Shown here one piece after another: positions 52,836 to 64,000 of a DNA stretch of 64,000 nucleotides; the first letter of the stretch is position 1, and every line of letters begins with the position of its first letter. A program made the position numbers and the translations under genes. Source of the stretch: Purpureocillium takamizusanense. Lineage: Eukaryota > Ascomycota > Sordariomycetes > Hypocreales > Ophiocordycipitaceae. The stretch covers positions 124,001 to 188,000 of the forward strand of contig NC_063081.1 in assembly GCF_022605165.1 (NCBI RefSeq). Reading direction: 5' to 3'. The notes beneath the pieces were generated by a model that saw only the letters and a list, made by a program, of their open reading frames with translations, did no database searches and was not told the origin of the DNA.

Positions 52836-53010
52836 CAGATGGCTATGTGTAGTACAAAAGCTTGAGGGATCAAGTCTCCAGATGGCTGTGTAGTACAAAA
52901 GCTTGAAGGATCAAGTCTTCAGATGGCCATGTGTAGTAGTAGAAAAGCTGGAGGGGCCAAGTTCTCAGATGATGTGTAGAACAAGCTCAAAGGACCAAGT
53001 TTCGAAATCC
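52836..53010. repeat. Tandem repeat of 41-46 bp, four units
   Basis: Units start at 52836, 52879, 52920 and 52966, each beginning CAGATG and containing GTGTAGTA, AAAAGCTxGA and CAAGT. A weak fifth follows. It lies 126-300 bp upstream of the class II aldolase start codon, on the promoter side. Confidence 0.8.
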
Positions 53011-54244
53011 TACTTATTGATGTGTAGTAGAAAGAAAACCTTCAAGTGCCAACCAAACTTACCCCCTACAAACAGCTTCCTTGCTTTGCTTTGCTCGCCC
53101 ATGACGGCCCAAACTCCGCCGTGTTGCAGTGGACCGCTGCCCGGGTAGGTGGTGCGGGGGGGGAGCAACCCATCCCATCCTGGCACTTTGCCGGGCCCTA
53201 AAGGTTCGATGGACGGCAGGTAGCTAGTGGTCCCCAGCGCCTGTGGTTCCAATTCGCTTCGCGGGGTTACTAGGGCGCATCGCCAACGAAGCCAAAACTG
53301 ACGTAAGACCATCCAGTCAGCCACCTCACAAACGCATCAGTCTGCTCCCAGAAGGCGTTCACTACGGACGTAAGTGCATCCAGCAGCGCCTTCTGGGAAA
53401 GCACATCGTCTCCCCTCCCGTCAGACCGCTGCGCTACTTACGGCCTCTGGCACCTCCCTGCCCTTGGCTCAATCCACACCGACATGTCCGCCTTCTGTCC
53501 CGCTACATCACCGTGGCGAGCACAAGGTAGCAAGGTCTCTTCGTAGCAGGAGGGCGCGGGCTTTGCATCTCGCGGCGTCCATTGATTGTAGTCTATGAGG
53601 ACATGATAGCTGAGCTAAGGTAGGCAAGGCAACCGCCCGTACAAATAAACTCGTACGCAGGCTGCATGACACCCACGGCCTGCATCGTTCCGCCCAGGCG
53701 CACCGCGCGCCTACACGCCGCCTGACTTTGTTTGTCCTCCTCCGACTGGCCCCTTCCACCGTCCTAGTTTGGCCACCACAACCGATTCAACATGTGGTTG
53801 ACACGCCTTGAATCGGCGCGCGGGCCCAAACTCCAAGTCGCTTCATCTTCCAAACCAAAACATTAATAGAAACAAAGGCTCGGGTCACCGGGATGAGGGC
53901 CAGAAGCAGAATTCACGATTGTCGCGGCCCGCATCCCTGGACGTGGTGCCCGGCATGGGTACAAGGGCGCTGTCGTTTGGCGCACGGTGCGTATTGCGAC
54001 AAGACCCGAGGGGCAAAGAGGCGTGCCCGACGCACAGTCCGGGACTGGTTGGTATCCAATGCGCCAAGTCGGGGCGTCCCTTTTGTCCAAAATTGGGCAC
54101 GCCCGGCCGCTCGCCCGTCGAGTCCATCGTGAAACGGTTCCTCCGAAGGGTATCGAAAGTCGTCAAGAAATATAAGACAAAATGGCTCAGATGTGTTAGA
54201 TGTTTAAAAAAAGAAAATGAGGCATGGGCTGCCGCTCCGCATCA
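53011..54244. other. Intergenic with a 12-bp inverted repeat
   Basis: About 1.2 kb between the repeat cluster and the MSB2 3' end, with no gene recognised. It holds the inverted repeat listed at 53346-53398. Confidence 0.6.
53346..53398. repeat. Perfect 12-bp inverted repeat, 29-nt spacer
   Basis: Arms TCCCAGAAGGCG (53346-53357) and CGCCTTCTGGGA (53387-53398) match exactly. It could fold as an RNA hairpin or be a small element's terminal repeat; no target-site duplication was seen. Confidence 0.5.
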
Positions 54245-56638
54245 TCAGTTCCAGCCCAGAGAGTTCTCAGCGGCCACAGGGGCTGAGATGTTGGCTGTCC
54301 GGCCCGAGTTACCAGCGCCGCTGCGCCCGCTGCCGTGGCTGTCGCGGCCACCGGCGGCGCCTCCATAGTTGGACATGTCTCTGCTGAGCAGAGCGCCGCC
54401 CATAAGCGCGGGGCTGCCGGCGCCCGTGTACCGCATCTCGGACGAGTCTTGGCTGTTGGTGACAGAGCTGGTGCGGCGGTGGCCCTGACGCTTGCGCTTG
54501 TAGCGACGCGCAACAATGAACATGGCAGCACCATACATGACGCTGCACGCAAGAGCGCCCATTGTGATGCCAACCGTCGTGCCCATCTGCTTGGGCGACT
54601 GGCCGCCGCTGTCGTTGTTGTCGAAGGCATTGTTCTCGTTCTTCTTGCCACTGCCGGGGTCTCCAGTGGGCACTGGGCCGCCATCATCGCCATGGAAGTT
54701 GCCATAGATGTCAATCCGGCTGTCGATGAGAGCCGTGAGGTTACGGACGGTATCGTCCCCAGTATGGTACAGCGCCGAGTTGGGGTTGATGATATCCCCT
54801 TGCAGTGCACTGACCAGGGTCTCCGGGTAATTGATCTTGGCAATGGTGGTGATGTAGTTTTGCTGCCTCCTCGTGTCCAATGGGACAAGCCTGGACACCT
54901 GAACCCTATCAACAGCAAAGCCACCAGCTCCAGCCAAGGCCTTGGGGAGGTAGGCGAAGATTTGGGCCGCGGCTAGAGTGTTGCTGGCAACGAATTCATA
55001 GTTGAGGGCATGAAGGAACCCAATCTGGATCTCTTTTGTGCCTGCAGGCACATCCTTTTTGCCGTCTTTGGGAGAAATGACAGCAGGGATGCCCGTGGGA
55101 AGACCCGTGGAGCTGGGCCCAGTCGGCGTCTGGGTCGGCGTGGACAAGGTTGCGGTCGTGGGCTCGGCAACAATCGACGTCGGGAGCCAGTTATCCGTGT
55201 TGGTGAGCGTTGCCGTAGGGCGGATGCTGGTGACGCCCTGCACCGTCGTCGATGGGAGTTCAGTGGTCGTCGGGATGTTTGTCGGGGTCACAACAGTAGA
55301 AGGCGGCACAGATGTCGAGATGGCCACAGTCGAGTTGTTGATGGCAGTCGTAGTCGCCGGCACTGAAGCAGTCTTGGTGTCGGTGGGGGCCGACGTTGGA
55401 ACATCAGTGCTCGTACCATTCGTGACGGGGATACCTGTTGGCAGGCTCGTGCCAGTCCCGGTAGTGGTGGTACCAGTGGTGATGGTACCAGGCGCCGTAC
55501 CAGTCGCCGTGGGGGTGGCGGTGCCCGTGGTCGAGTTGCCAACGGGGATGTCACCCGTGGCCGTCGAACTCAAGGTAGGCAAGCTATTCGTGACGGATGT
55601 TGGAACGCTGGTAATGGAGGGGATGTTGGTTGACGTATTGTTGCCAATGGGTTCGGTCACGCTGCCGCTCGGGGATGAAGTGGTTGTCGGACCGGTGCCA
55701 ATGATCGAAGTCACGGGCGGGACGACAATGATCGGTGTCTGCGTCGTCGACGTTTCAGTGGCCGAGGGAACTGCCTTGGACGTCTCCGTGGGCACGACGG
55801 TCGAATTGACGGGGCTCGGGTTCAGTACCGAGCTAACAAGGGTCTCGATTGGTTTGAGGATGCCGCCATCGGTCGAGGTCGTTTTCGCGGGCTCCGAAGA
55901 AGCAGTCAAGGTGCTGTTGGCGAGAGGCGTCGTCTCGACGGCGGTCTTCTCAAAGGTACTCGAGGTCTGAAAGGTACTCGAGGTCGTGGCCTTGGTGCTG
56001 GAAATGACGCCTGTGGGGGCGATGACGATGGCCGTATCGGTGTCGGAGGATTCGGTGGACGACCCTGTCTGCGACTTGGTCGCCGGAGTCTTCGAGGTCA
56101 TCGTCGTCTCCGTCGGTTTCTCCGGCTTCTTCGGATCCACCGTCTCCGTCGTCGTCCCCGTCTTCTTCGGATCCGCCGTCTCCGTCGTCTCCGTCGCGCC
56201 TATCGTGTCCGTCGTTCCAGTGGGCTTCGTCTTCGTCGTCGGCGTGGTCCTCTCCGTAGGCAGAATGGTGGGACTAGAGGTTCCGCCAGTTCCCACCGGA
56301 GGCGGAGGGACAACGACGGTGCTCTCGATTACGACCGTCTTCACGTTGCTGTTGTCAGAAGACGACGAGGAGGACTTAGACGAGGATTTATCCTTGTCTA
56401 GAATGTCCGAGATGATGTCGCTAACGAGGTCCCTTCTCGAGGATGACTCGCCCGCCGTCGTCTTAGGAAGAGCGCTCGGCGTGGATATGGGGCTCGTCTC
56501 GGTAACCGTCGAGTTGACAAACTCTCGCCTGATCTGGCGAGGGTAGTAGATGCGAGGACGGTCGGCCTGCTGGGCGACAGCATTTGCCGACGCGGCAAAG
56601 GCCAAGGCCGCAGCCGCATACATTGAGGTCGTGCGCAT
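54245..56638 (-). CDS. msb2: MSB2-like signalling mucin
   Basis: Single exon, 797 residues. A signal peptide (MRTTSMYAAAALAFAASANA) precedes a long Ser/Thr/Pro/Val mucin region with many N-glycosylation sites, poor in complexity. Next is a folded juxtamembrane domain: KEIQIGFLHALNYEFVASNT, IFAYLPKALAG, LVPLDTRRQQNYITTIAKI and LIDSRIDIYGNF, the conserved extracellular domain of fungal Msb2 (Hkr1-Msb2 homology). One transmembrane segment (GITMGALACSVMYGAAMFIV) is followed by a basic stop (RRYKRKRQ) and about 100 residues of cytosolic tail. Msb2 senses surface and osmotic cues and feeds Cdc42/Ste20 into the Kss1/Fus3-type and HOG MAPK pathways, governing filamentation and host invasion. The start at MRTTSMY is preferred over an ATG 63 codons upstream because the signal peptide begins there. 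Confidence 0.85.
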   Translation of the reverse strand: MRTTSMYAAAALAFAASANAVAQQADRPRIYYPRQIRREFVNSTVTETSPISTPSALPKTTAGESSSRRDLVSDIISDILDKDKSSSKSSSSSSDNSNVKTVVIESTVVVPPPPVGTGGTSSPTILPTERTTPTTKTKPTGTTDTIGATETTETADPKKTGTTTETVDPKKPEKPTETTMTSKTPATKSQTGSSTESSDTDTAIVIAPTGVISSTKATTSSTFQTSSTFEKTAVETTPLANSTLTASSEPAKTTSTDGGILKPIETLVSSVLNPSPVNSTVVPTETSKAVPSATETSTTQTPIIVVPPVTSIIGTGPTTTSSPSGSVTEPIGNNTSTNIPSITSVPTSVTNSLPTLSSTATGDIPVGNSTTGTATPTATGTAPGTITTGTTTTGTGTSLPTGIPVTNGTSTDVPTSAPTDTKTASVPATTTAINNSTVAISTSVPPSTVVTPTNIPTTTELPSTTVQGVTSIRPTATLTNTDNWLPTSIVAEPTTATLSTPTQTPTGPSSTGLPTGIPAVISPKDGKKDVPAGTKEIQIGFLHALNYEFVASNTLAAAQIFAYLPKALAGAGGFAVDRVQVSRLVPLDTRRQQNYITTIAKINYPETLVSALQGDIINPNSALYHTGDDTVRNLTALIDSRIDIYGNFHGDDGGPVPTGDPGSGKKNENNAFDNNDSGGQSPKQMGTTVGITMGALACSVMYGAAMFIVARRYKRKRQGHRRTSSVTNSQDSSEMRYTGAGSPALMGGALLSRDMSNYGGAAGGRDSHGSGRSGAGNSGRTANISAPVAAENSLGWN

Positions 56639-57843
56639 CTTGTCAAGCGTCGATGGCAAGCGGAGGCGATGTTTGTTGGATATAAGTAGTGCAAATGATG
56701 GTGACGGCAGTGCCAGATGCCGTAGTATGCTGCTTACGCGGTAAGTAATGCTGCGATTGCTGCAAGGGGCTGGACCGGTCTCACTGTCAGGAACAAATAT
56801 AGCGAATGTACTTGACGTATATGTCAACGAGCGTTGTCTAGCAATCCTTCATCAGTCTCCGTTTTGCAGCCTGGAGAATGACTGACGCTGCCTCAATGGA
56901 AATTGCGATGGATGATCCGGCATGTCAGAATCGCCGTCGCCGCTGACACTTGGGGCATATCAAGCGACATCAGGCTAGACCGCCGTCCAACGCAGGATCG
57001 AGGCCAAATACGTGCAGGTCGAGTCGGCCGTGACTCACATGTATTTTGCGTACCGGGACGATAATGTATGTTCGGTAACGAAGAGAAGAGCGGGAAAATG
57101 AGCGACTTGACGAATATTCGTCAATAGAGTTGTAGAAAAGGACTCGTCGTCGTCGTCGTCGTTGTCGTCGGTGCCAGTCCGTCAAGAGGCGTCAGTCGGT
57201 AACCTTGCGCCGCGCGGCTCGTCGAGGACAGCGATCAGTCGTCAACGGGGCATTTGTCGCGAGAACCTCCAAAAGGGGTTCCAGGGCCGTGCGGACATGA
57301 ACGGGGAGACTCGGCGAGCGAAAGAGTCACTCCGTTCGCCTCCCGAGCAAGATTGTCGTGAGCGGCGGGATGGAGGAAGAGGTTCGCGGGGGGGGCGGCG
57401 GGCGACGGAGGGGATAGGAGGAGGTGGTTGAGGTGAGGAGGTGAAGAGAGAGCGAATAAAGGAATGGGACGGGGGACGCAAACGAAGGAATGAGAGACGA
57501 CGGGAATGGAAACACGACAGCGACAGGGGCCCGGGTGGGAGGAGTGCAGGTTGATGAAGGGCAGGGAGGGGGGGGGGGCGCGGGCCTCCTCCCAACCCTT
57601 CACCCACCCGCCCGCAGCCGGCGGCGGGCGCGCGTGTAGTGGACAGAGGAGAGGGACCGCACTGCACCCGCACCGCGGCACGACAGGGTAGGGCAGGGCA
57701 GGATAGCAGGGCAGGGCAGGAGAGAGAGAGGGGGGGGCAAGCCCGTGCAACAGGCCCAACTGGTGCCACCACAGCTAGGCGGGAAGAAGGAGGGAGCAGC
57801 AGCGCTAGCACCGCCCGCGTCCGCGCCCTGTGCCGCATCGGTG

Positions 57844-57877
57844 GGTGGTGGGCTCACGTGTGGGCGAGCCCACCACC
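57844..57877. promoter_or_regulatory. 12-bp inverted repeat around a CACGTG box
   Basis: GGTGGTGGGCTC (57844-57855) and GAGCCCACCACC (57866-57877) are exact complements, with a 10-nt loop. CACGTG, the bHLH E-box, spans 57855-57860 at the stem-loop junction. It lies about 1.2 kb upstream of the MSB2 start. Confidence 0.5.
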
Positions 57878-59484
57878 TCACCCAGTGGCACCCACCATTC
57901 CACCCACCGCCCAGGTACGAACGAGTCGAGTCGAATAGGTAGGTAGACCAAGTCCCCAAAAGACGCGTGCTGGGGTGGAGGGCTGGGTTGGCGGGATGGC
58001 TGGGTCGCCGCCAGGCCCCTCGCGAGCTTGGGCGCGCGTGGCCAGACATAGTAACTATTAACATCGTCGACAGAATAATGGACAGCCACGCCGCGTGCTG
58101 GTGGGCTACGTGCGGGCCAAATGGGTCTATCAATACGTCCACGACTAAGTTAGTCCATCGTTGGTATGGGTCTACAGGCCGCATCGCGAACGGCGACATT
58201 GGCGTAGGGCGGCCAAGCGGCGAGGGGCCGTGTACCGCGGCGGGCCTGCCAAGGTCTCGGCCTACCGCACCGGGGCGCCATCAAGCGACCTTCCAAGTTT
58301 TCCAAGGGTGGTGGTGCGTGCTCCCTGCACCTCATGGGCAACCGCCAGTCACCACCTCGCGACGACGCCATTGCGTGCGTGCTTGCTGGCACGCGGCGCG
58401 GCGGCGGACGAGCAGCCAACGGCCGGCCGGCGGGCTGCGGCTGGGCTGGGCTGGGCTGGACCTGGGCAACGTGTGTGCCGACGCCGCGTGGGCGACCAGG
58501 GGTTGCGGGGGGGGTTTCCCTCGCCTTGAGAGCGCGTGGTGCGGCATCAATGATGGTGCAAGGCTCGCGAGGCGAGAGATGCAGCCAGATGTGGACAGGG
58601 GACAGTGAGCCAGCCGCCCGACACCTGCGCCGGAAATTGCGCTGATGACGAACCCATGGGGGGGGCATCTTAAGACCAGCGGGTTTGGCAGGCCACACTG
58701 AGCCCGCACAGGGTGCCGTGTCATGATCCAAGTGCTGGTTGGGCGCGCGTCCAAGGTTCCAATTCACAGCGCTGGAACACTGGGACGATGGAGAGCGCGC
58801 CCTGGCGCCCCAGGAGTGCTGGCAATTGGAGCGACCTTTGGTGCGCAGTGGGGCCACCAGGTGGACGGTGGCAGTGGATGCCCCTGATGAGGTGGTGGTG
58901 GTGCCAGGCTTGCCATTGCCAGGCTTGCAAGGCCGGGCAGCCTACCGGGGTGCTAGCTAGGGTGCCCCCCTGTTTGCGGTGGGTGACCTGAGCTCCATTA
59001 GGGTTTGACCTAGCCGCCCGGCGCGTCATCCACTCTATATTAAGTACCCTCCAAGCTTGTCTTCCGTTCCAGTCTGAAGCCCCTCCCCGGTGGAGGCCGC
59101 GAAGCCCCCAAGCGCACCAGGGTCCAGGGGCAGACCCATCGTGATTGGCCGATGCTGCCCCCGTCGCGGGCCCCACGATCCAGGAACCGCCTGCGAGCAT
59201 CCACCGCCTGCCTGCCTGCCCTGCCTGCCCGCCGCCCTTGCCCACTTGATGGCCGCAGCAACGACTTTTTTTGCCCGCTGGCCGCCGCTCTCCCCTCGCT
59301 TGAGAGACAACCAGTTTCACCGTGCGACAGAGGCGTCAAGAAGTTTCCATCCGTTCCGGTCGTGAATAAGTTGGATGTTTCCTCGCTTGTTGGGGTGTTT
59401 GCCCGCCGCCCGCAGTCGTGTGTTTCTAGGCGCAAATCGTTGCACGAGCGCTCGCTCGCTCGCTCGCCCGCCCGCACGTTTGGG

Positions 59485-59486
<2 letters not shown>

Positions 59487-59518
<32 letters not shown>
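59487..59518. repeat. (GT)n microsatellite
   Basis: About 16 uninterrupted GT units, preceded by a CGCTCGCT run. Confidence 0.9.
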
Positions 59519-59519
<1 letters not shown>

Positions 59520-59743
59520 GGCGGCCCCCTCCCTCCCTCCCTCCTCTCTCTTCCTTCCCTCCCTCAATTCCCCCCCTTTCTTGTCCCATCATCGCGGCCA
59601 CCTGCCTCCCCTGAGTCCCCTTCTCGTCCGCGCTGCCCGCTCGTACGCCCGACCCTGGGCGGCGCCGCCGGCAGTGATGAGGCCGCGAACCCCCGTTGCG
59701 TTGCGTTCCTTCCACGTCGCCTTGCATTGCCTCGCCTTTTGTG

Positions 59744-59766
59744 CTGCCCTGCCCTGCCCTGCCCTG
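59744..59766. repeat. (CCCTG)n pentamer repeat
   Basis: Four to five CCCTG units, closely followed by a GCC tract near 59770-59793. Confidence 0.85.
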
Positions 59767-60591
59767 TGCGCCGCCGCCGCCGCCGCCGCCGCCGGCGGGT
59801 TGGGTTGGGTTGGACCCGACCGCAACGTCCCCCAAGAGCCGAAGCAATCACTTGCAGCAGCTGGTGCTGCAGCAGCCGTCTGCATCACCAACAAACGCAT
59901 CTCGATCAGACCGACTGCAGCACAGTCACAGGAATCTGGACCGGCCCTATGACTTGGGGCCCGGGCGCATTGGCCCTGCGGCCACGGCGACGGCGGCACC
60001 CGGACTGGTCGAGCTAGTATGCATGTACGAAGTATGTATGTATGTGCGTGGTCCTGCGAGGAAGAAGAACGCTGCTTGCTGCATCCGTGCCCCTGGACCA
60101 CCTCCATCCATCTTCTTCATGGATGGGCCTCGTCGATTGCCTGCCTCGACACACGGGCAAGCATGCAAAGCAGCAGCTTGCCGCCACCACAGCATGGAAT
60201 CACCGGGGGCCCACGCCGCAAATTTCATGGCTGGACTCCAGGACCGAAGAAGCCAAGCCAAAGGAAGCCCAGCCCAGCCCATCTCTACTAATTTGGCCGA
60301 CGTGATCCCCATCTCTCGCCAGGGCCTTGACTCCCAGACCCCTGGCCTTCCCTGAGCTTGGCGCCAATGGCCTCCAGCCGCGCGCAGGCTAGCAGTAGAA
60401 GCAGTACGGAGTACGTAGTAGAAGCAGCAGGCAGTGCTAGTCGCGGCTCACCGCAGAGCCTTCCCGTCGGTACAAAGTTGAATCACAGGCTCCATCCCCT
60501 CTCCACGACGCAGACCCGCGCCGGACTGCTCGCGCGGGGCGTGCGCCATTGTCAGTACTACGACTACGTACCTTCAGGTGGGTGCCTGCCT

Positions 60592-60627
60592 GCCTCCGGT
60601 GCCTCCGGTGCCTCCGGTGCCTCAGGT
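60592..60627. repeat. Nine-base repeat GCCTCCGGT, four units
   Basis: Three exact copies and one variant (GCCTCAGGT) head to tail, with no reading frame called there. Confidence 0.85.
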
Positions 60628-63600
60628 TGACCGCAGCCTCACCGTCCGTCACGGCCGGCCGCTGGACACATCGAAAGGGAAATGGAAGACAAAAACAACA
60701 ACAGGCGAGCCTGATGCCCCGTCCTGTTCCTGTGATGGACCGGATGACAGCACGGCTACCTGCATTGATGGATGTCAAACAGCCTGTGCTACCTACCACC
60801 TTACTTGCCTTGTCTTCCCGAGTGAGAACACATCCCTTCCTTTGGTCCATTTGCATTCCTTTTGCCGAGCGGCTCTCCACGTGCATCCATCCGGGGGCAA
60901 GCGACGATCCCGACGAAACACAGTCAGATTTGACTGACAAGAGAAGAGTGCAAGATTTGCTGCTCGCTCCCCCTTCTCCCCACGCCCTTTTGACGCGCCA
61001 CCCGCACATTCCAGAGACCCCTTCAGCCCATGTCTTACCCTCCTCTCCCCGAATGTCTCTCATCATGGCCTCACTTCGCAACTTGGCATCAAAGCCGGAG
61101 AAGGGGGACAGGGAAGGGGGGGGAAAAATGTCCCCAAAAATAAACTCGCCCGCGTGTGAAGACCCGCGCCGTGACGCCCCGTGGACAAAAAAGCAAATCC
61201 CACGTCCCGGTCGTTGGTGACGATAATCCGGTTCCTGCATTAGCACCGCCGCTCACGCTCACACGAACATGGTCGGCGATGCTCGATTGCGGCGCGGGCA
61301 TGCATCCACAGCCAGCCAGCCCGTCGCCTTCGCAATGCGAGGAGCAAATTTCGCTTCCACGCTCCGTGAAATGAGTTGGGCTTCGGAGGAGCCCGGCTTA
61401 CCTTATAGTAATACGCAGTAGTCTATAGTCCAAAAAGAGCCGTTCGCACGAAATAGGCAGTACTAGTACCAGTCGTCCGTACGAAGTAATAGCGCGCCCC
61501 AGGATGCCACTCCCTCTTCCACAACCGGGCAGGCAATAACTACGCAAGACCAGGCAGTAGTAAATTCGTCGATGCTAGGTTCGCGTGAGGCTCGTCAATG
61601 GAATGCACTTCAAACAGCACTTTACGGACAACCAAGACCGACGCGTCTCGTCGGTCGGTGAGCAAAGGAATGCGCCCTTCATCCTCGCGAATTTCTCCCC
61701 CGAATCCCCCGCGTTCGTCCCAGGGTCTGCCCCGTGTCAGCATGAGACACGGGACAAGAGGCTCGCGAGCGGAGGCGGCGCCGCCTCCGCGGCCGGCTGA
61801 GCGGCTGACATCGAATGTCTTGGACGTTTCCTAACAACCCACGTTATCGCAAGGGTGAATCACGAGAAACTAACTTACCATCTCATCACCGAGATGGCGC
61901 TGCGGCCGGCGGGTCGTCCCAGGGACCTTCTTGTCTACTGTTTTGGTACTAGCCTCGCCGTGAGTGTATCGTCGTGTCGCGGGGACGCCCTATGCAGATC
62001 CGGACCAGCCTGAGCGATGTAGGGAGGGAGAGAGAGAGAGAAGAGAAGTCATTTACCTACGTACGTACTAACGTTAGACTCCGGAGTCTTCGTTCGCACC
62101 GACAGTTGTGGTGTCATGTTCATCCCATCCAAGAGGCCCGTGGTTCAATATCCGATCCGTGCGCTTGTGACGAGAAAGGCCCCGACGCTCGGACGCCATG
62201 CTATCTCTCCGAGCCGCAACAACACGATCGCATGGTGTTGGCTTGCCTCTTGCCTCCGGCGCCAGAAACACCAGCAGGACCGCTCATCTCCCCCCTCGTG
62301 TCGTGTTTGGGTTTGGCCGTCTCGTTTGGTAATTTCCCGTTGCGCGTGTGCGTCGTGATAGTGGTGCCCGCCTTGACTCTGGTCTGGCTTCTTCAAGTCG
62401 GCCGCGGCGCAGGGTGCGTGTGTTGTTGGTCGCGCGGCGCGTGCAAACCACGTCGAGAAATCCTCTCAACCACCCTCTCCTCTCGCCTTTGCGTTCCCTT
62501 CCTTGCTGACCTGTTTCTGTTCGGCCGTCTTCCGCACGTTTGCTGCCAACGCACCTATACGTACCTGCTGCCGAACGACACCGCCACCCCATGCGCCCTG
62601 CGTGTATGTACTCGCGCAGGCTTGTTGCTCCACGACCCGGGCATCTATGGAGGCAGTCCTCCCCGCAAGCCCCTCCGTCACACAAGATCGGGAAAAGTAG
62701 GTTACTACGATGTGCAGGGGGCGGGCGCGGGTTCAGGGCACTTTACACGGCCGAGACGCAAAAGGTTCTCCGGAATCTAGCCTTCCGCTCCGGGTCTCCC
62801 GTGAGGCGGACTGCTGCGCAGACGGCACATGCATATGCATGTGTCGGACATCGTCCCATCTTTAATCTTACTTCTGCACTCGCCTTCCGGCGGAGCTGTA
62901 TCCGTCGCTCGGGATTAAACTGTTGTGAGAGCAATAATGTGTTGCGGCGTTTTAAGACACCATACGTGTTATGACAGAGCCCTGGTGCAGACACGGAGCT
63001 TTCGCGAGCATCGCCATCTCGAGCAACAGTGTCAGCATCTTGAATGACAATAATTTCCCCCCAAGGCCCGTATGCGCATACATCACACTGCAAAGGTTCC
63101 GGCAATGTGGTATCTCGGCTCCCACTGGAGCGCGCGCATATTCCCCCCTTACATATGCATGAGACTCTTCAGCTAGGCTTGGCGCATATCCTCTGGTGGC
63201 GAGAGGGCCCGTCGGCCAGATCAGTCCATTCGTTGCAACGATGTTTCCAGTTGCGGGCATTCTTCCAACATGCCCATGATCTTTGGGGTACTCCTGAGCT
63301 TGCAGTCGATGGCTGAGGTTGGACGGTTGTCGCGAGACGCCCGGCCGAGTAGACGGTGGGCTTGTTGATGTCTAGCACCTGTGACGAAAGTGCATGCCAC
63401 TCTTTTTGACATGACCAAATGGTGTGACGACGGGGAAAGCATCGAGATAATTAGGAACTGCTTGGGCAGCGGTTTTTTTCGGATAGCTTCATAGTACCAC
63501 AATATCATATCTTCAATGATTCCGATGACACACGATTGTAGATGTTGTGTTATGAGGTGGTTCAGTGATTCTCCACTATTGCAGTATACTCGACTTTTAC

Positions 63601-64000
63601 TCGACATTAGTAAATCCATGACCAATCCGACTCAATAGTGTAATATGGACGTCAAACGGACAGGGTGGTGGCAGCGTCAATCTTGACCGACCCGTTGTCT
63701 ACAGTCTCGACGCCTTGATAGCTATAGGGTAGGTGCGTATTTTTGAAACACGTCAACGAAGAAGCGTCGTCAGTCTCAGGTTCAACTGAGCAGATTCCAT
63801 GCTCAAGCGGCAGACAGGGCCGGGAAGTGTATGAGCAGCAAAGCAAAAGGCATGGGCTTGTGAGCCTGCCAACAGAACGACCCTCATCAGGCTTCACGGC
63901 TTGCGTTGGCCAAAAAGTATGACGCCCGCCTTCCGGCGCCTCCGAAAACACGGCGGCCGATGTCAGCGGGCTCGGAGGCTCCAGCGGCTCTCCACAGGCG

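Larger units (their letters stand above)
56639..64000. other. 7.3-kb interval with no recognised gene
   Basis: From the MSB2 start codon to the window edge I found no frame on either strand with family resemblance. The sequence is GC-rich to about 61 kb and dense with simple repeats and polypyrimidine tracts, then more ordinary. It could be a long regulatory upstream region of MSB2, long leaders of a gene beyond the window, or non-coding transcripts. The last 350 bases contain a minus-strand open frame (63652-63951) that I could not place and did not call. Confidence 0.55.

Noticed and set aside
55038..55970. 310-residue valine-rich frame on the plus strand
   Set aside because: It is the reverse complement of the mucin repeats of MSB2; composition explains its length.
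62140..62165. tRNA B-box-like GGTTCAATATCCG
   Set aside because: The box contains extra bases, and no matching T-stem, acceptor stem or A box could be built on either strand.
61974..62780. 268-residue plus-strand frame
   Set aside because: No domain, mixed hydrophobic/Cys/Arg composition and no supporting codon bias; treated as chance.

Overview
The window is nuclear DNA from a filamentous ascomycete, most likely a sordariomycete of the Hypocreales. The evidence is GC-rich genes broken by short GT-AG introns (46-213 bp), fungus-specific families (double Zn2Cys6 regulator, Dal5-type permease, LsdA/Rds1 ferritin-like protein, proteinase K-type subtilase, MSB2 signalling mucin), and one AT-rich, TpA-rich block of the kind left by repeat-induced point mutation. 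No rRNA, tRNA, CRISPR array or phage sequence was found. Order or genus is inferred from style and gene content only.

Layout. 0-18 kb is ordinary gene space: a Dal5-like permease, an M20 amidohydrolase, a DUF1624/HGSNAT-like membrane acyltransferase, a divergent succinyl-CoA ligase alpha subunit with a 17-nt micro-exon, a double zinc-cluster transcription factor, an LsdA-like ferritin-fold protein and a large multi-domain ricin-B-like lectin. 18.2-25 kb is an accessory, decaying segment: an 84-91 bp tandem repeat, a truncated kinase copy fused to a RecQ-helicase relic, an intact APH-family kinase, a small two-exon protein with an LRAT/NlpC-like His...Asn-Cys signature, and a second, frameshifted APH-type kinase. 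25-35 kb holds a secreted protein, a four-helix membrane protein, an UNC93-like transporter, a fused MurNAc-6-phosphate etherase/sugar kinase, and a subtilase whose catalytic Asp appears to be Gly. 35.1-36.9 kb is an AT-rich island with a ~330-bp TAA microsatellite.

37-48 kb holds a stand-alone thioesterase, a group II PLP decarboxylase, a haloacid dehalogenase-like hydrolase, a small secreted protein, a degenerate REI1/ZNF622-like gene and a mitochondrial 2OG-Fe(II) dioxygenase preceded by five copies of a 16-17 bp motif at alternating 46/38-bp spacing. 48-64 kb is gene-poor: a class II aldolase/adducin protein, an MSB2-like mucin, and about 7.3 kb upstream of it with no recognisable gene.

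The genes do not form an obvious single pathway. The items of most biological interest are the etherase-kinase fusion (a possible one-protein peptidoglycan amino-sugar salvage route), the five-copy motif array, the likely dead subtilase, the LRAT-like small protein and the kinase/helicase graveyard at 18.9-25 kb. Exon boundaries given below were read by eye from reading frame, GT/AG sites and family continuity.
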